DNA from: Nitrospira sp. LK70
GTDB lineage: Bacteria > Nitrospirota > Nitrospiria > Nitrospirales > Nitrospiraceae
Assembly (NCBI GenBank): GCA_011090425.1
Contig: PHGD01000019.1
Location: 1-49,129 of the forward strand
Direction of reading: 5' to 3'
Length of the DNA: 49,129 bases
Under the pieces are notes generated by a model, which was not told where the DNA came from, made no database searches, and saw only the letters and a program-made list of their open reading frames with translations. Position numbers and translations under genes: made by a program. The stretch's first letter is position 1. Each line of letters starts with the position of its first letter. Below are positions 17,233 to 25,908 of this stretch, in pieces.

Positions 17233-18627
17233 ATGACCTCTGCTCCTCCTACGCGTAGGACTTCTCCGGGGCAGTTCCCTCTTTTCCATGAGCACTCACT
17301 GGTTCCAGTCGGGATGGCCACCATCCTTCCGGAAGCCGCCCGCCATGTTCGGCATCTGGAAGCCGAATTGTTGGCGTACTTCAGTCGATTTGGTTACGAC
17401 GAAATCATCCTTCCGACATTCGAGTATCTCGATGTGCTGGCGCCAGGCCTCGAATCAACGCTGTTAGAGAACTCCTACAAGATTGTAGACCGGACGACCG
17501 GCCGTATTCTGTTGTTGCGGCCCGACGTCACGGCTCAGATTGCCCGCACGGTGGCGATGGGTATGGTGGGTGTGCACTTTCCGTTGCGTTTATCCTATCG
17601 GGCCACCGTCTTTCGGTATGAACCGGAACATGCCGGCCGGGATCGAGAAATCTTTCAGGTAGGCGTCGAATTGATCGGAGCTGATGATCCATCTGCCGAT
17701 AGCGAAATCATCATGCTGTTGATCGAGTGCCTACGGCAGGTCGGACTGCGGTCGTTCAAGATTTCCCTGGGGCATGTTGGGTTTTTCAAAGGCCTCCTCA
17801 TCCGTGCGGGACTCTCGACGGAAGGGCGGAAGCGGGCCGAGCAAGCAGCATCGCGAAAAGATGTACCGAGGCTTGGGGAAATCCTGTCACAAGAGCGGGT
17901 GACCAAACGGTCGACTCATAGAATTTTGGAAGCGCTGGAACTTTGCGGACAAGCTGAAGTTCTCTCGAAAGGGCGCGCATTGGCGAAGGGTGAGAGGCCG
18001 TTGGTAGAAGCATTGGACCGATTGGCAAACGTCTATCGGTTGCTGTGCGCGACTGGATTTCAAGAAGCCATCTTGCTGGATCTAGGAGAATTCCGAGGGT
18101 TCGACTACTATGACGGCATTGTCTTTGATGTCTTTACCGGCGGGATTGGGGTGGAGTTAGGCGGCGGTGGACGCTATGATCACCTAATCGGACGATTCGG
18201 TCGGAACCTTCCGTCAACCGGGTTTGCTCTCAGTGTGGACCGGCTCTTCCGCGGGCTGAATCTGTCCGAGACGGCGAAGTCTCTGGACCCGGAGGTCTTG
18301 GTTGTTGCTCCCTTAGAAGAATCGACGCGACTGGTTTCGGTCGCTCAACAACTTCGTCGGGGTGGAATACGAACGGTTCAACGATCTGTGGATCCATCGG
18401 GGCGGGGCTTGATCGGTGCAGCGGTCAAGGCCGGTCTTGAAGCAGAAATCGAGACCATTATCGTCGTCGGTGCGGACGGTCTTGCATCCGAGCAGGTCCT
18501 CGTCCTTCATCAGGGCGACCGCCGGCGAGTCGCAGGATCGAGCGGCCGCGCTCATGCTCGCAAGAGGGCCGTGTCGGTCGAAGGTCTCATTGCAAGTTTG
18601 CGAGCCGACCTCGAAGGGGCGTTATGA
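17233..18627 (+). CDS. hisZ: ATP phosphoribosyltransferase regulatory subunit HisZ
   Basis: 464 residues from the ATG at 17233; an earlier in-frame start at 17155 overlaps serA and is unlikely. The fold is that of class II histidyl-tRNA synthetase: RPDVTAQIART, FRYEPEHAGRDREIFQVGVELIG and a GGGGRYDHLIGRFG motif. The HisRS-specific histidine-binding pattern is modified, which points to HisZ, the partner that activates short-form HisG in histidine synthesis. About 90 C-terminal residues (VLVVAPLEESTRLV onward) resemble the HisRS anticodon-binding domain, which many HisZ proteins lack. No hisG is nearby. The stop overlaps the dnaB start by four bases. Confidence 0.85.
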   Translation: MTSAPPTRRTSPGQFPLFHEHSLVPVGMATILPEAARHVRHLEAELLAYFSRFGYDEIILPTFEYLDVLAPGLESTLLENSYKIVDRTTGRILLLRPDVTAQIARTVAMGMVGVHFPLRLSYRATVFRYEPEHAGRDREIFQVGVELIGADDPSADSEIIMLLIECLRQVGLRSFKISLGHVGFFKGLLIRAGLSTEGRKRAEQAASRKDVPRLGEILSQERVTKRSTHRILEALELCGQAEVLSKGRALAKGERPLVEALDRLANVYRLLCATGFQEAILLDLGEFRGFDYYDGIVFDVFTGGIGVELGGGGRYDHLIGRFGRNLPSTGFALSVDRLFRGLNLSETAKSLDPEVLVVAPLEESTRLVSVAQQLRRGGIRTVQRSVDPSGRGLIGAAVKAGLEAEIETIIVVGADGLASEQVLVLHQGDRRRVAGSSGRAHARKRAVSVEGLIASLRADLEGAL

Positions 18628-19976
18628 ATTCCCTCGGGATGGTTGATCTCTCTCAACCAAAACTACCCCCGCAGAACTTGGAGGCGGAGCAATCGGTGCT
18701 CGGCGCCATCCTCCTCGATAATGTCGCCATGCCGAAGGCAATGGAACTGCTGGTGGAGGAGGATTTCTATCGAACGGCCCACAAAAAAGTCTACCAAGCC
18801 ATGCTTGAGCTGTCCGACACCGGCGAAGTGATCGATCAGATCACGCTGACCGAGCGATTGAAATCGCGCGGTGAACTCGAGGCCATCGGGGGTGCGGCCT
18901 ATCTGGCTGAACTCGTCCAAGTCGTTCCCAGTTCCGCCAATATTCGGTATCACTGCAAGATCGTCCGAGATAAGGCCGTGCTCCGTCAGTTGATCAGCAC
19001 CTCCACTGAGGTGCTGACCAGGGGCTATGAAGGCTCCGCTTCAATCGATGACCTGCTCGATTTTGCCGAGCGGTCGGTCTTCAGTATTGCGCAAGGCAAA
19101 CTCGAACGGTCGTTCAGCCCGATCAGTCAGGTCATCAAGGAAAGTCTGGATGTCATCGATAAGCTCTCGAAGCGAAAGGAACATGTCACGGGAGTACCCA
19201 CGGGGTACTACGACCTCGACGATATTACTGCAGGGCTTCAGGCCTCAGACTTGGTGGTGGTGGCCGGGCGGCCGAGCATGGGTAAGACGAGCCTCGCCCT
19301 GGGGTTTGCAACGCATGCCGCCATCCACGCCGATGCGGTGGTGGGAGTCTTCAGCTTGGAAATGTCCAAGCCGCAGATCGTCCTTCGTATGCTCAGCTCT
19401 GAAGCGAGAGTCGATTCCCATGCGTTGAGGACGGGGAAACTTCAAAAGGAAGATTGGTGGCGATTGGCGGAGGCGGCCGGCCGATTAGAACAAGCACCGA
19501 TCTATATCGACGACACGGGCGGCATCACCGTCCAACAGATGCGCGGCAAAGCCCGCCGACTCAAGGCCGAGAAAGGCCTTGATCTGCTCATCGTGGATTA
19601 CCTCCAACTCATGCAAGGGCGAAGCGACTCAGAGTCTCGTCAGCAAGAGATCTCCGATATTTCCCGCTCATTAAAAGCATTGGCGAAGGAATTGAACGTG
19701 CCGGTTGTGGCCCTGTCCCAGTTGAGTCGTGCGGTAGAGGCACGTAAGCCGCCGATCCCCATGTTGGCCGATCTGCGAGAGAGCGGTGCGATCGAACAGG
19801 ATGCCGATGTGGTGATCTTTATTTACCGAGAAGACGTGTACGACCAGAATTCCGAGCGCAAAGGGATTGCGGACATCATCGTCAGTAAACATCGTAATGG
19901 TCCCATTGGGAAAAAGGAGTTGTTTTTCCAGGACCGATTTGCCAAATTCGAAAGTCTCGATCTTCGCGAAGCATAG
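18624..19976 (+). CDS. dnaB: Replicative DNA helicase DnaB
   Basis: 450 residues, full length. The N-terminal primase-interacting domain starts PPQNLEAEQSVLGAIL. The RecA-like C-terminal domain has Walker A GRPSMGKTS (about residue 214 on), Walker B LLIVDYLQLM, and the arginine-finger region near VVALSQLSRAVE. It is the hexameric 5'-3' helicase of the replication fork. The start overlaps the hisZ stop (ATGA, 18624); an in-frame ATG at 18639 is a possible alternative. In many genomes dnaB follows rplI; here it follows hisZ. No intein is present. Confidence 0.97.
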   Translation: MNSLGMVDLSQPKLPPQNLEAEQSVLGAILLDNVAMPKAMELLVEEDFYRTAHKKVYQAMLELSDTGEVIDQITLTERLKSRGELEAIGGAAYLAELVQVVPSSANIRYHCKIVRDKAVLRQLISTSTEVLTRGYEGSASIDDLLDFAERSVFSIAQGKLERSFSPISQVIKESLDVIDKLSKRKEHVTGVPTGYYDLDDITAGLQASDLVVVAGRPSMGKTSLALGFATHAAIHADAVVGVFSLEMSKPQIVLRMLSSEARVDSHALRTGKLQKEDWWRLAEAAGRLEQAPIYIDDTGGITVQQMRGKARRLKAEKGLDLLIVDYLQLMQGRSDSESRQQEISDISRSLKALAKELNVPVVALSQLSRAVEARKPPIPMLADLRESGAIEQDADVVIFIYREDVYDQNSERKGIADIIVSKHRNGPIGKKELFFQDRFAKFESLDLREA

Positions 19977-20110
19977 CCGGAGAGTCATTTGCGCATCGCC
20001 CTGACACTCGGTATAATCACTTTAGTTAAGCCTCTCTCCACTTGTCCTGACGTATGGTTATGCGAAACACACGAACGGTCTTGTACGGTCTGTGGTTCAG
20101 ACAGAATGGT

Positions 20111-21913
20111 ATGGCCATGTTCATGTTGAGGACGACACTGCTTTCGCTGTTTTTCTCCGGTGCCATTGTCGCCTGCGCAAGCTCTCGCCCGTCGCAAACT
20201 ACGCTTCCTCCGCCCGCCACAGAATTGTCACCTCCGGCATCGGCACCTGAGTCAGATGCCACCTACCACTTTATGATGGGTCATCAAGCGGAACTCGCTC
20301 AGGATCTCGATACCGCGTTAAAGGAATATCATACCGCCCTGAAAGTCGATCCCAAATCTCGCGAGGTCAAATCTCGTTTGGCCGCTCTGTATTTCGCGTT
20401 GGGTGATGTGACTCAAGCGGTCCAGTATGCGGATGAAGTCGGAGAAGGAACGGGACAAGAACCGCAAATGCTGACCCACATGGCCGGTATCTTAGCGAGT
20501 GCGGGGAAGTCGGAGCGTGCGTTGGAGCTGCTGGACAAGGGCATCGAGCGCGACCCGGAAAGGGGTGAATCCTACTTTCCAAAGGGACTCATTCTCTTGA
20601 ACCAAAAACGAATTGCTGAAGCGGAACAGGTCGTTAAGAAAGGGTTGCAGTATGCCTCGGATTCGCCGATCGGTTACTACTATTTGGGCCGCATTTCGAT
20701 AGAAGCGGGAAATGCCGAACAGGCCGTGGCCAACTTCGATCGGGCCATCGCGGTGAACCCGGCGTTCGAGCCCGCCTATTTAGCTCAGGCGTCGGTCCAT
20801 GAATCACGTCAAGAGAAGGGCAAAGCCATCGCCGTCCTTCAAAAGTATCTCCACCAGGTGAATCCTCGGAACCGGGATATTCGACAACACCTCGTCCAGT
20901 TGTATATTGCGACCAAGGACTATGGTGGCGGTCTCGCCGAGCTGGAAAAGCTGCTGGAGGACAACCCCGGCGACCTCGATGCACAGTTACGCATGGCGCT
21001 GATCTATGGGGAGAAGAAGGAATTCGCGAAGGCGATCAGACAATTGACCGAGATCTTAACGGCCAAGCCGGCTGAACTGAAAGTGAGAGATTACCTCGGG
21101 TATTTATACGAAGAGACCAAGGATTTTCCCAAGGCGATGGAAACCTATCGCTATAATATTCATCTGGATCCAAAATTCGCCGACAGCCATATTCATCTGG
21201 GCATTCTCCTCTATCGCCTCAAGCAATTCCCGGAGGCGGTGACCCATCTCGATGAAGCCGTTCGTCTTACGCCGACACAACCTGAACCGCATATCGTCTT
21301 AGGGCTGGCACACTTCCAGAGTGAGCAATTCGAAAAGGCGTCACAGGCGTTTGAAGAGGGGATTCGGCACAATCCAAAGAGCGCCGATCTGCATTTCAAC
21401 CTCGGCACGGCCTACGACAAGCTGAATCGGTTTGACGATGTGGAGCGTGCGATGGAAACCGCGCTGTCCCTTGACCCGCATCACGCTGATGCCTTGAACT
21501 ATCTCGGCTACAGTTATGCGGAACGAGGCATTAAGATCGATCAAGCCTTGTCTCTGACAAAACGTGCCGTGGCGCTCAAGCCTGAGAACGGCTACTACAT
21601 CGATAGTCTTGGATGGGCCTTTTACAAATCCGGCATGCTAGCTGAGGCGCTCTCGGAGATCAAAAAAGCCGTGGCGATGGTCGGCGATGATCCCGTCATT
21701 TACGAGCATTTGGGAGAGATTTATTTGAAACAGCGGAAGGTTGCCGATGCTCGCGAAGCCTGGCTCCACTCACTGGAGATCGACCCTTCCAATGAAAAGC
21801 TGCTCCAACGCTTCCGCGAGCAGGGCCTGGCCAATCCGGCCTATGAAAACCGTATCCAGCAGGCCAAACGCCGCGTATCAGAAAAAGCCCAGACTCAGCC
21901 AGTCATTCCTTGA
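20111..21913 (+). CDS. TPR-repeat lipoprotein
   Basis: About 600 residues from the ATG at 20111; an upstream in-frame ATG at 20054 would add 19. The lipobox GAIVAC lies after a hydrophobic stretch (LRTTLLSLFFSG), so the protein is probably lipid-anchored on the outer or inner membrane. The mature part begins with a Pro/Ser linker and is then almost entirely TPR helix pairs, about a dozen or more, such as ALKEYHTALKVDP, GYYYLGRISIEAGN, ALNYLGYSYAERG and YIDSLGWAFYKSG. Such proteins act as scaffolds. It lies between dnaB and the pilin gene, so a link to pilus assembly or outer-membrane secretion is possible but unproven. Confidence 0.85.
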   Translation: MAMFMLRTTLLSLFFSGAIVACASSRPSQTTLPPPATELSPPASAPESDATYHFMMGHQAELAQDLDTALKEYHTALKVDPKSREVKSRLAALYFALGDVTQAVQYADEVGEGTGQEPQMLTHMAGILASAGKSERALELLDKGIERDPERGESYFPKGLILLNQKRIAEAEQVVKKGLQYASDSPIGYYYLGRISIEAGNAEQAVANFDRAIAVNPAFEPAYLAQASVHESRQEKGKAIAVLQKYLHQVNPRNRDIRQHLVQLYIATKDYGGGLAELEKLLEDNPGDLDAQLRMALIYGEKKEFAKAIRQLTEILTAKPAELKVRDYLGYLYEETKDFPKAMETYRYNIHLDPKFADSHIHLGILLYRLKQFPEAVTHLDEAVRLTPTQPEPHIVLGLAHFQSEQFEKASQAFEEGIRHNPKSADLHFNLGTAYDKLNRFDDVERAMETALSLDPHHADALNYLGYSYAERGIKIDQALSLTKRAVALKPENGYYIDSLGWAFYKSGMLAEALSEIKKAVAMVGDDPVIYEHLGEIYLKQRKVADAREAWLHSLEIDPSNEKLLQRFREQGLANPAYENRIQQAKRRVSEKAQTQPVIP

Positions 21914-22251
21914 GTTTTTCCCCACCGACCCTTTCAACAGAACATTCGAATCCTTACCAAGCTGCTGAAAGCGGCATTATCACTTTGATGCCGAAGCTGC
22001 CACATCGGTACAAGTCCGAGGGAAATGCCAATTCTTGGCGCTCCGATGCATATTGCGGAAGGATAACGGACTCATTAATGACCCATCGCCTGCTGATTCT
22101 TCGTAAGTTGTTGCATCGCCAAGGATCAATGCTAGGCTAGGCCTTGTCATTGATCGGCACCAAACCTGCTAGAGAGACCGGTAGGCGGCAACAGAGACGC
22201 CGCAGGTTATCAACCGGGCCGTCAGTGAACCATCAACAAGGAGGCGGTACG
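21914..22251. other. Leader region before pilA
   Basis: About 340 bases with no convincing gene. A reading frame at 21910-22140 overlaps the TPR stop and has unlikely composition. A strong ribosome site (AAGGAGGC) lies just before the pilA start. I looked for a sigma-54 pattern; the TGGCGCT...TGC stretch near 22037 has one base too few between the GG and GC, so I do not call it. The leader is long and may contain the pilA promoter. Confidence 0.4.
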
Positions 22252-22878
22252 ATGTTTAAGTCGCTCCGTAAACAAGAGGGGTTCACCCTCATTGAGTTGA
22301 TGATCGTTGTGGCGATCATCGGAATCCTGGCGGCCATCGCCATTCCCAACTTCCTGCAGTATCAGATGAAGTCCAGGCAGTCTGAAGCAAAGACCAACCT
22401 CATGGCGATCAAAACCTCAGAAGTATCCTGGCAAGGCGAGCGTGGGTGCTTCCTGACGGTTGCCCTTGCGCCGCTAGTGGCCCCTGCCGCTGGTACCAAG
22501 ATGCAACCGCAGAACTGGAATCAGGCTGCTCAGCCATGGCTTACCCCCACACCTGCCGCTGCTACTGGATGGTGCGTAGGTGGTGCGGGTGTTGGAGTAT
22601 CTGCAGGAACATTTGCTAATCTTGGTTTCCAAGCGACTGGTAACGTCAACTATCAGTATGCGACTGGGACCTATGCAGTTTCGTACACCTCTTGCCTGGG
22701 ACCAACGGCAGCTCCTGCTCCCCTGATTACCGCAGAGACTGGTGCTACAGATGTCGGTCCGACCGCGGCTGGTTTCAGGGCTACAGCAGCGAGTAATCTG
22801 GACGGTGATGCGGTGATCTCTGTCTGGGCTTCGGCTGATAGCACTGGCGCCTCAGACTGCGTACCAGGCGTGTTCTAG
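22252..22878 (+). CDS. pilA: Type IV major pilin PilA
   Basis: 208 residues; the ATG at 22252 follows AAGGAGGC, and the longer frame from 22144 is not used. A 10-residue charged leader ends in Gly, with prepilin cleavage before FTLIELMIVVAIIGILAA, so Phe is the N-methylated residue and Glu+5 is kept. The mature part (198 residues) is Ala, Thr and Gly rich. It has four Cys (66, 108, 148, 203), enough for two disulfides including a C-terminal loop. It is the subunit of the pilus fibre, processed by PilD, with pilT/pilU elsewhere in the window. Its length and cysteine pattern are those of a bulky major pilin, not a short Geobacter-type one. Confidence 0.93.
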   Translation: MFKSLRKQEGFTLIELMIVVAIIGILAAIAIPNFLQYQMKSRQSEAKTNLMAIKTSEVSWQGERGCFLTVALAPLVAPAAGTKMQPQNWNQAAQPWLTPTPAAATGWCVGGAGVGVSAGTFANLGFQATGNVNYQYATGTYAVSYTSCLGPTAAPAPLITAETGATDVGPTAAGFRATAASNLDGDAVISVWASADSTGASDCVPGVF

Positions 22879-22906
22879 GAAGCTGGTAGGTTCTGTCTGT
22901 GTAGGC

Positions 22907-22944
22907 CAAGGTCTCGTCGATTGTGATCAGTCGGCGAGACCTTG
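22907..22944 (+). terminator. Stem-loop after pilA
   Basis: A 10-bp perfect stem, CAAGGTCTCG (22907-22916) and CGAGACCTTG (22935-22944), with an 18-base loop lies 28 bases after the pilA stop. No strong T run follows. It may terminate in part or protect the pilA message, which would let pilin be made in excess over the downstream genes. Confidence 0.6.
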
Positions 22945-22965
22945 TGCATTTAGGGAAGTAGTTTC

Positions 22966-23898
22966 ATGCCAGAATTACCACCCCTCTCAATCCACACTCA
23001 CAGGTATCCAAGACAATCTCCTTATATTGTATGGAGTACTGTCATCCTGATGGGGTTCAGCCTTTTAGTGCTACTTACGCTGCAGCAGACTTTGGATGTT
23101 CGTATGGATACTTCTGCGGCGAAGATCGAAGAGCTGGCACAACTTCCTCGTGGCGAGTATCTGAAGCCTGCTCTGTTGGGCTACCACCATCTGGGTGCTG
23201 ATATTCTGTGGTTGCAGCTATTGCAAGTCTGGGGTAAGAAGAAGAATGCTGACAACGAATATGAATGGATTTATCACGCGCTCGATGTGATTACAACGCT
23301 GGATCCGCGCTATACATATGCTTACTACGTCGGCGGTGTTGCGCTCACAAACTATGCAAACCGACCCGATTTGAGTAATCGTCTTCTTGAAAAAGGGCAC
23401 CACGAAAATCCGGGTGAATGGAACCTTCCATTTTTACTCGGATACAATTATTACTTCGCTCTTGGGGATGCGATAAAAGGAGCGGAATATATCGGGCGAG
23501 CTGCCCGCACACCTGGGGCACCGGATTTCCTTCCTGGTTTGGCCACACGCATGCATGCCGAAGCGGGCAACCCTGAGGTGGCTCTACAATTTCTTAAGGC
23601 GTTGTGGAAAGAGAACCCGGACCTCGTCGTACGGGAAAAGTTAGAGACTCGCGCCAAGGAAGTGATGATCGAGCGTGATCTGAGAACCCTTGAGCAGGCT
23701 CTCAAGCAATATCACAGAGAGAAAAATGCTTTTCCGATGAGACTTAGGGATCTCGCTTCTGATGGGTACCTCAGCCAGGTTCCGGAAGAACCGTTTGGCG
23801 GTTCCTATCTATTCGACTCTGAAACGGGAGAGGTCAGAAGCAGCACGCATCCGAAGCGACTCAAAGTATTTCGTTTAGATCTCGAAGGTGGTGTATAG
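22966..23898 (+). CDS. Membrane-anchored TPR protein with pseudopilin-like C-terminus (PilG-like position)
   Basis: 310 residues. A single membrane segment (about 22-42) leaves most of the protein outside. The middle has TPR-like helices (YYVGGVALTNYAN, FLLGYNYYFALGD). The last 75 residues read like the conserved end of GspG-type pseudopilins: a helix of the form LEQALKQYHREKNAFP, then LASDGYLSQVPEEPFGGSY and a short tail. It sits between pilA and an ABC ATPase whose start lies inside or just past its stop. In Myxococcus, PilG, PilH and PilI form an ABC-associated module needed for pilus assembly, and this gene holds the PilG position. Homology to PilG is inferred from context and not demonstrated. 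Confidence 0.7.
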   Translation: MPELPPLSIHTHRYPRQSPYIVWSTVILMGFSLLVLLTLQQTLDVRMDTSAAKIEELAQLPRGEYLKPALLGYHHLGADILWLQLLQVWGKKKNADNEYEWIYHALDVITTLDPRYTYAYYVGGVALTNYANRPDLSNRLLEKGHHENPGEWNLPFLLGYNYYFALGDAIKGAEYIGRAARTPGAPDFLPGLATRMHAEAGNPEVALQFLKALWKENPDLVVREKLETRAKEVMIERDLRTLEQALKQYHREKNAFPMRLRDLASDGYLSQVPEEPFGGSYLFDSETGEVRSSTHPKRLKVFRLDLEGGV

Positions 23899-23911
23899 CT
23901 ACAGGATATCT

Positions 23912-24877
23912 ATGGATGTGCTGAGCGATGGTATCGTTCACAGCGATCGTCTGAGCAAGATTTTCAAGGTCGGCTTCTGGGGACGACGTGTGACGGCGGT
24001 TGATGGAGTATCACTTGAGGTGCGGCGGGGAGAAGTCTTCGGCTTTCTCGGACCCAACGGCGCGGGAAAAACGACAACGATCAAGATGCTGATGGGCTTG
24101 ATTTATCCGTCTGGGGGAACAGCAACCTTGTTTGGCCGACCTATCGGCGATCCATCCGGAAAAGCTAAAGTCGGATTCCTCCCAGAGTCACCATATTTTT
24201 ATGACTATCTCACCAGTCGAGAATTCTTGCGATTCTACGGTCATCTTTTTGGGCTGGTGGGATCTGTGCTCGATAAACGCATCGACGAATTGCTGGAACT
24301 TGTCCGAATGACACATGCTCGTGACCTGCAGTTGCGAAAGTTCTCGAAGGGCATGTTGCAGCGCATCGGGATCGCTCAGGCCTTGATCAATGATCCTGAA
24401 CTAGTGATCTTGGATGAACCGATGTCTGGACTAGATCCGATCGGGCGAAAAGAAGTCCGTGACCTGATTCTGCGCCTCAAGGAGTCTGGCAAGACTGTTA
24501 TGTTCAGTTCACACATCCTCCACGATGCGGAACTGCTGTGCGATCGGGTGGCAATGATTATGAAAGGGCGGCTAGTCGCCTGCGGGCATGTGTCGGAATT
24601 GATTGCAGGGGATACCACCCATGAGGTCGAGATGGTGATCGACCGGCTGCTTCCTGAGGCACTTGAACGGATCAAACCCTTGGCCGGTAGAATTGTTCTT
24701 CAAGGTGAACGAATCATGGTGGTGCTGTCCAGCCAGCAGGCAGTGGATCAAGCGCTCGATGTGATCCGGTCGGCCAAAGCTAAGTTGGTGGCGCTCACGC
24801 CGCACAAGGCCTCGCTCGAAGATCTGTTTATTCGCAAGGCCACAGGGGCGCAGCAGCCTGTGGAGGCTCAGGTCTGA
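23912..24877 (+). CDS. ABC transporter ATP-binding protein (PilH-like)
   Basis: 321 residues from the ATG at 23912; an earlier start at 23888 would overlap the preceding gene by eleven bases. Walker A is GPNGAGKTT, the signature is degenerate (FSKGMLQR), and Walker B reads LVILDEPMSGLDP, with the D-loop and H-loop (SSHILHD) present. The C-terminal 90 or so residues form the extension typical of ABC-2 exporters. The stop overlaps the permease start (TGATG). With the TPR and permease genes it makes a three-gene unit directly after pilA, a layout seen for PilHI. The exported substrate is unknown. Confidence 0.85.
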   Translation: MDVLSDGIVHSDRLSKIFKVGFWGRRVTAVDGVSLEVRRGEVFGFLGPNGAGKTTTIKMLMGLIYPSGGTATLFGRPIGDPSGKAKVGFLPESPYFYDYLTSREFLRFYGHLFGLVGSVLDKRIDELLELVRMTHARDLQLRKFSKGMLQRIGIAQALINDPELVILDEPMSGLDPIGRKEVRDLILRLKESGKTVMFSSHILHDAELLCDRVAMIMKGRLVACGHVSELIAGDTTHEVEMVIDRLLPEALERIKPLAGRIVLQGERIMVVLSSQQAVDQALDVIRSAKAKLVALTPHKASLEDLFIRKATGAQQPVEAQV

Positions 24878-25638
24878 TGAAGGTACTTTCGATCGCGTTT
24901 AACACGTTTCGCGAGAATCTCCGCGACAAACTGCTCTACAACCTCTTGATCTTCGCGCTGTTAATGATCGGTAGCTCCCTGGTTTTGATGCGATTGACAC
25001 TCGGCGAGTTCCACCGGCTCATTCTGGATATCGGCCTCGGTAGCATCAATTTCTTCGGTGTGCTGATCGCCATCTTCGTCGGCATCGGCTTGGTCAGCAA
25101 GGAGATCGAAAAGAAAACCATCTACACGATCGTGTCCAAGCCTGTCGCGCGGTATCAATTTCTTTTGGGGAAGTATCTCGGACTCAGCCTTACGCTGGTG
25201 ATCAATACGGCAATCATGGCTGCGGGCTTGTTGGCGGTGTTGTATTTCCAGGATGTTCCTATTCATGCCGTGCTCTTCAAGGCGCTTGGGATGATTGTGC
25301 TGGAATTCATGGTCGTCACAGCAGTGGCGCTCCTCTTTTCCACGTTCTCAAGCGCGACGCTCAGCGCGATCTTTACCCTGGCAATGTATGTGATCGGCCA
25401 TCTGACGACGGATTTGAAAGCGTTCGGTCAGAAAATGGAAGGTGTAGGACGGTCTGTGTTGGAAGGCATGTACTATCTCCTGCCGAACCTGGATCGATTC
25501 AATCTCAAGGGGAACGTGACTCACCAGTTAGACGTGCCGGTCGGTGATCTGTTGATGATCGCTGCCTATGGAATGGCCTATACCGCGTTCCTTCTCATGC
25601 TCGCTTCCGTCATCTTCCAACGGCGCGATTTCCGCTAG
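24877..25638 (+). CDS. ABC-2 type permease (PilI-like)
   Basis: 253 residues with six hydrophobic segments, the first at about 20-40. It overlaps the ATPase gene by one base, so the two are translated together. The motif EIEKKTIYTIVSKPVARYQFLLGKYLG after segment 2 is typical of ABC-2 permeases of the NosY/multidrug export group. It would form an inner-membrane dimer with the adjacent ATPase. The position after pilA suggests a PilI-like role in pilus assembly, but this is a context argument. It ends 18 bases before the hicB stop on the opposite strand. Confidence 0.85.
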   Translation: MKVLSIAFNTFRENLRDKLLYNLLIFALLMIGSSLVLMRLTLGEFHRLILDIGLGSINFFGVLIAIFVGIGLVSKEIEKKTIYTIVSKPVARYQFLLGKYLGLSLTLVINTAIMAAGLLAVLYFQDVPIHAVLFKALGMIVLEFMVVTAVALLFSTFSSATLSAIFTLAMYVIGHLTTDLKAFGQKMEGVGRSVLEGMYYLLPNLDRFNLKGNVTHQLDVPVGDLLMIAAYGMAYTAFLLMLASVIFQRRDFR

Positions 25639-25656
25639 TCTTCGTTGACAAGATGT

Positions 25657-25908
25657 TCACCGAGAAACGGGTTCCAATTTCCGTTCATTCTGAATCAGGA
25701 TGGTTGCGGTCGGATTCGGTCTTGGAACGGGGAGGCTATGCTTTTTGAGCAACGTAACGTGTTCTTCCATCCCCCATCTTGCCTTATACAGACAATCCTC
25801 GATCGAATGCCCTGTTCCAGTGAATCCTTCGAGGTCCGGCGAATAGAATCCAAAAAAGGTGGGATCTTCAGTGGCCTCAATAATAAGAGAATACTTTAGT
25901 TCAATCAT
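25657..25908 (-). CDS. hicB: HicB-family antitoxin (short form)
   Basis: 83 residues. The partially degraded RNase-H fold of HicB is visible: YSLIIEATEDPTFFGFYSPDLEGF, GHSIEDCLYKARWGMEEHV and a VPRPNP turn. There is no C-terminal helix-turn-helix or ribbon-helix-helix domain, so this short form may not bind DNA by itself. The start overlaps the hicA stop by four bases in the order toxin-antitoxin. HicB normally blocks the HicA RNase and so controls mRNA cleavage. Whether this pair is active is unknown. Confidence 0.8.
   Translation of the reverse strand: MIELKYSLIIEATEDPTFFGFYSPDLEGFTGTGHSIEDCLYKARWGMEEHVTLLKKHSLPVPRPNPTATILIQNERKLEPVSR

Noticed and set aside
22037..22065. Sigma-54-like TGGCGCT...TGC before pilA
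   Set aside because: The GG to GC spacing is one base short of the required arrangement.
21910..22140. 76-codon frame in the pilA leader
   Set aside because: Overlaps the TPR stop and lacks a ribosome site and domain signs.
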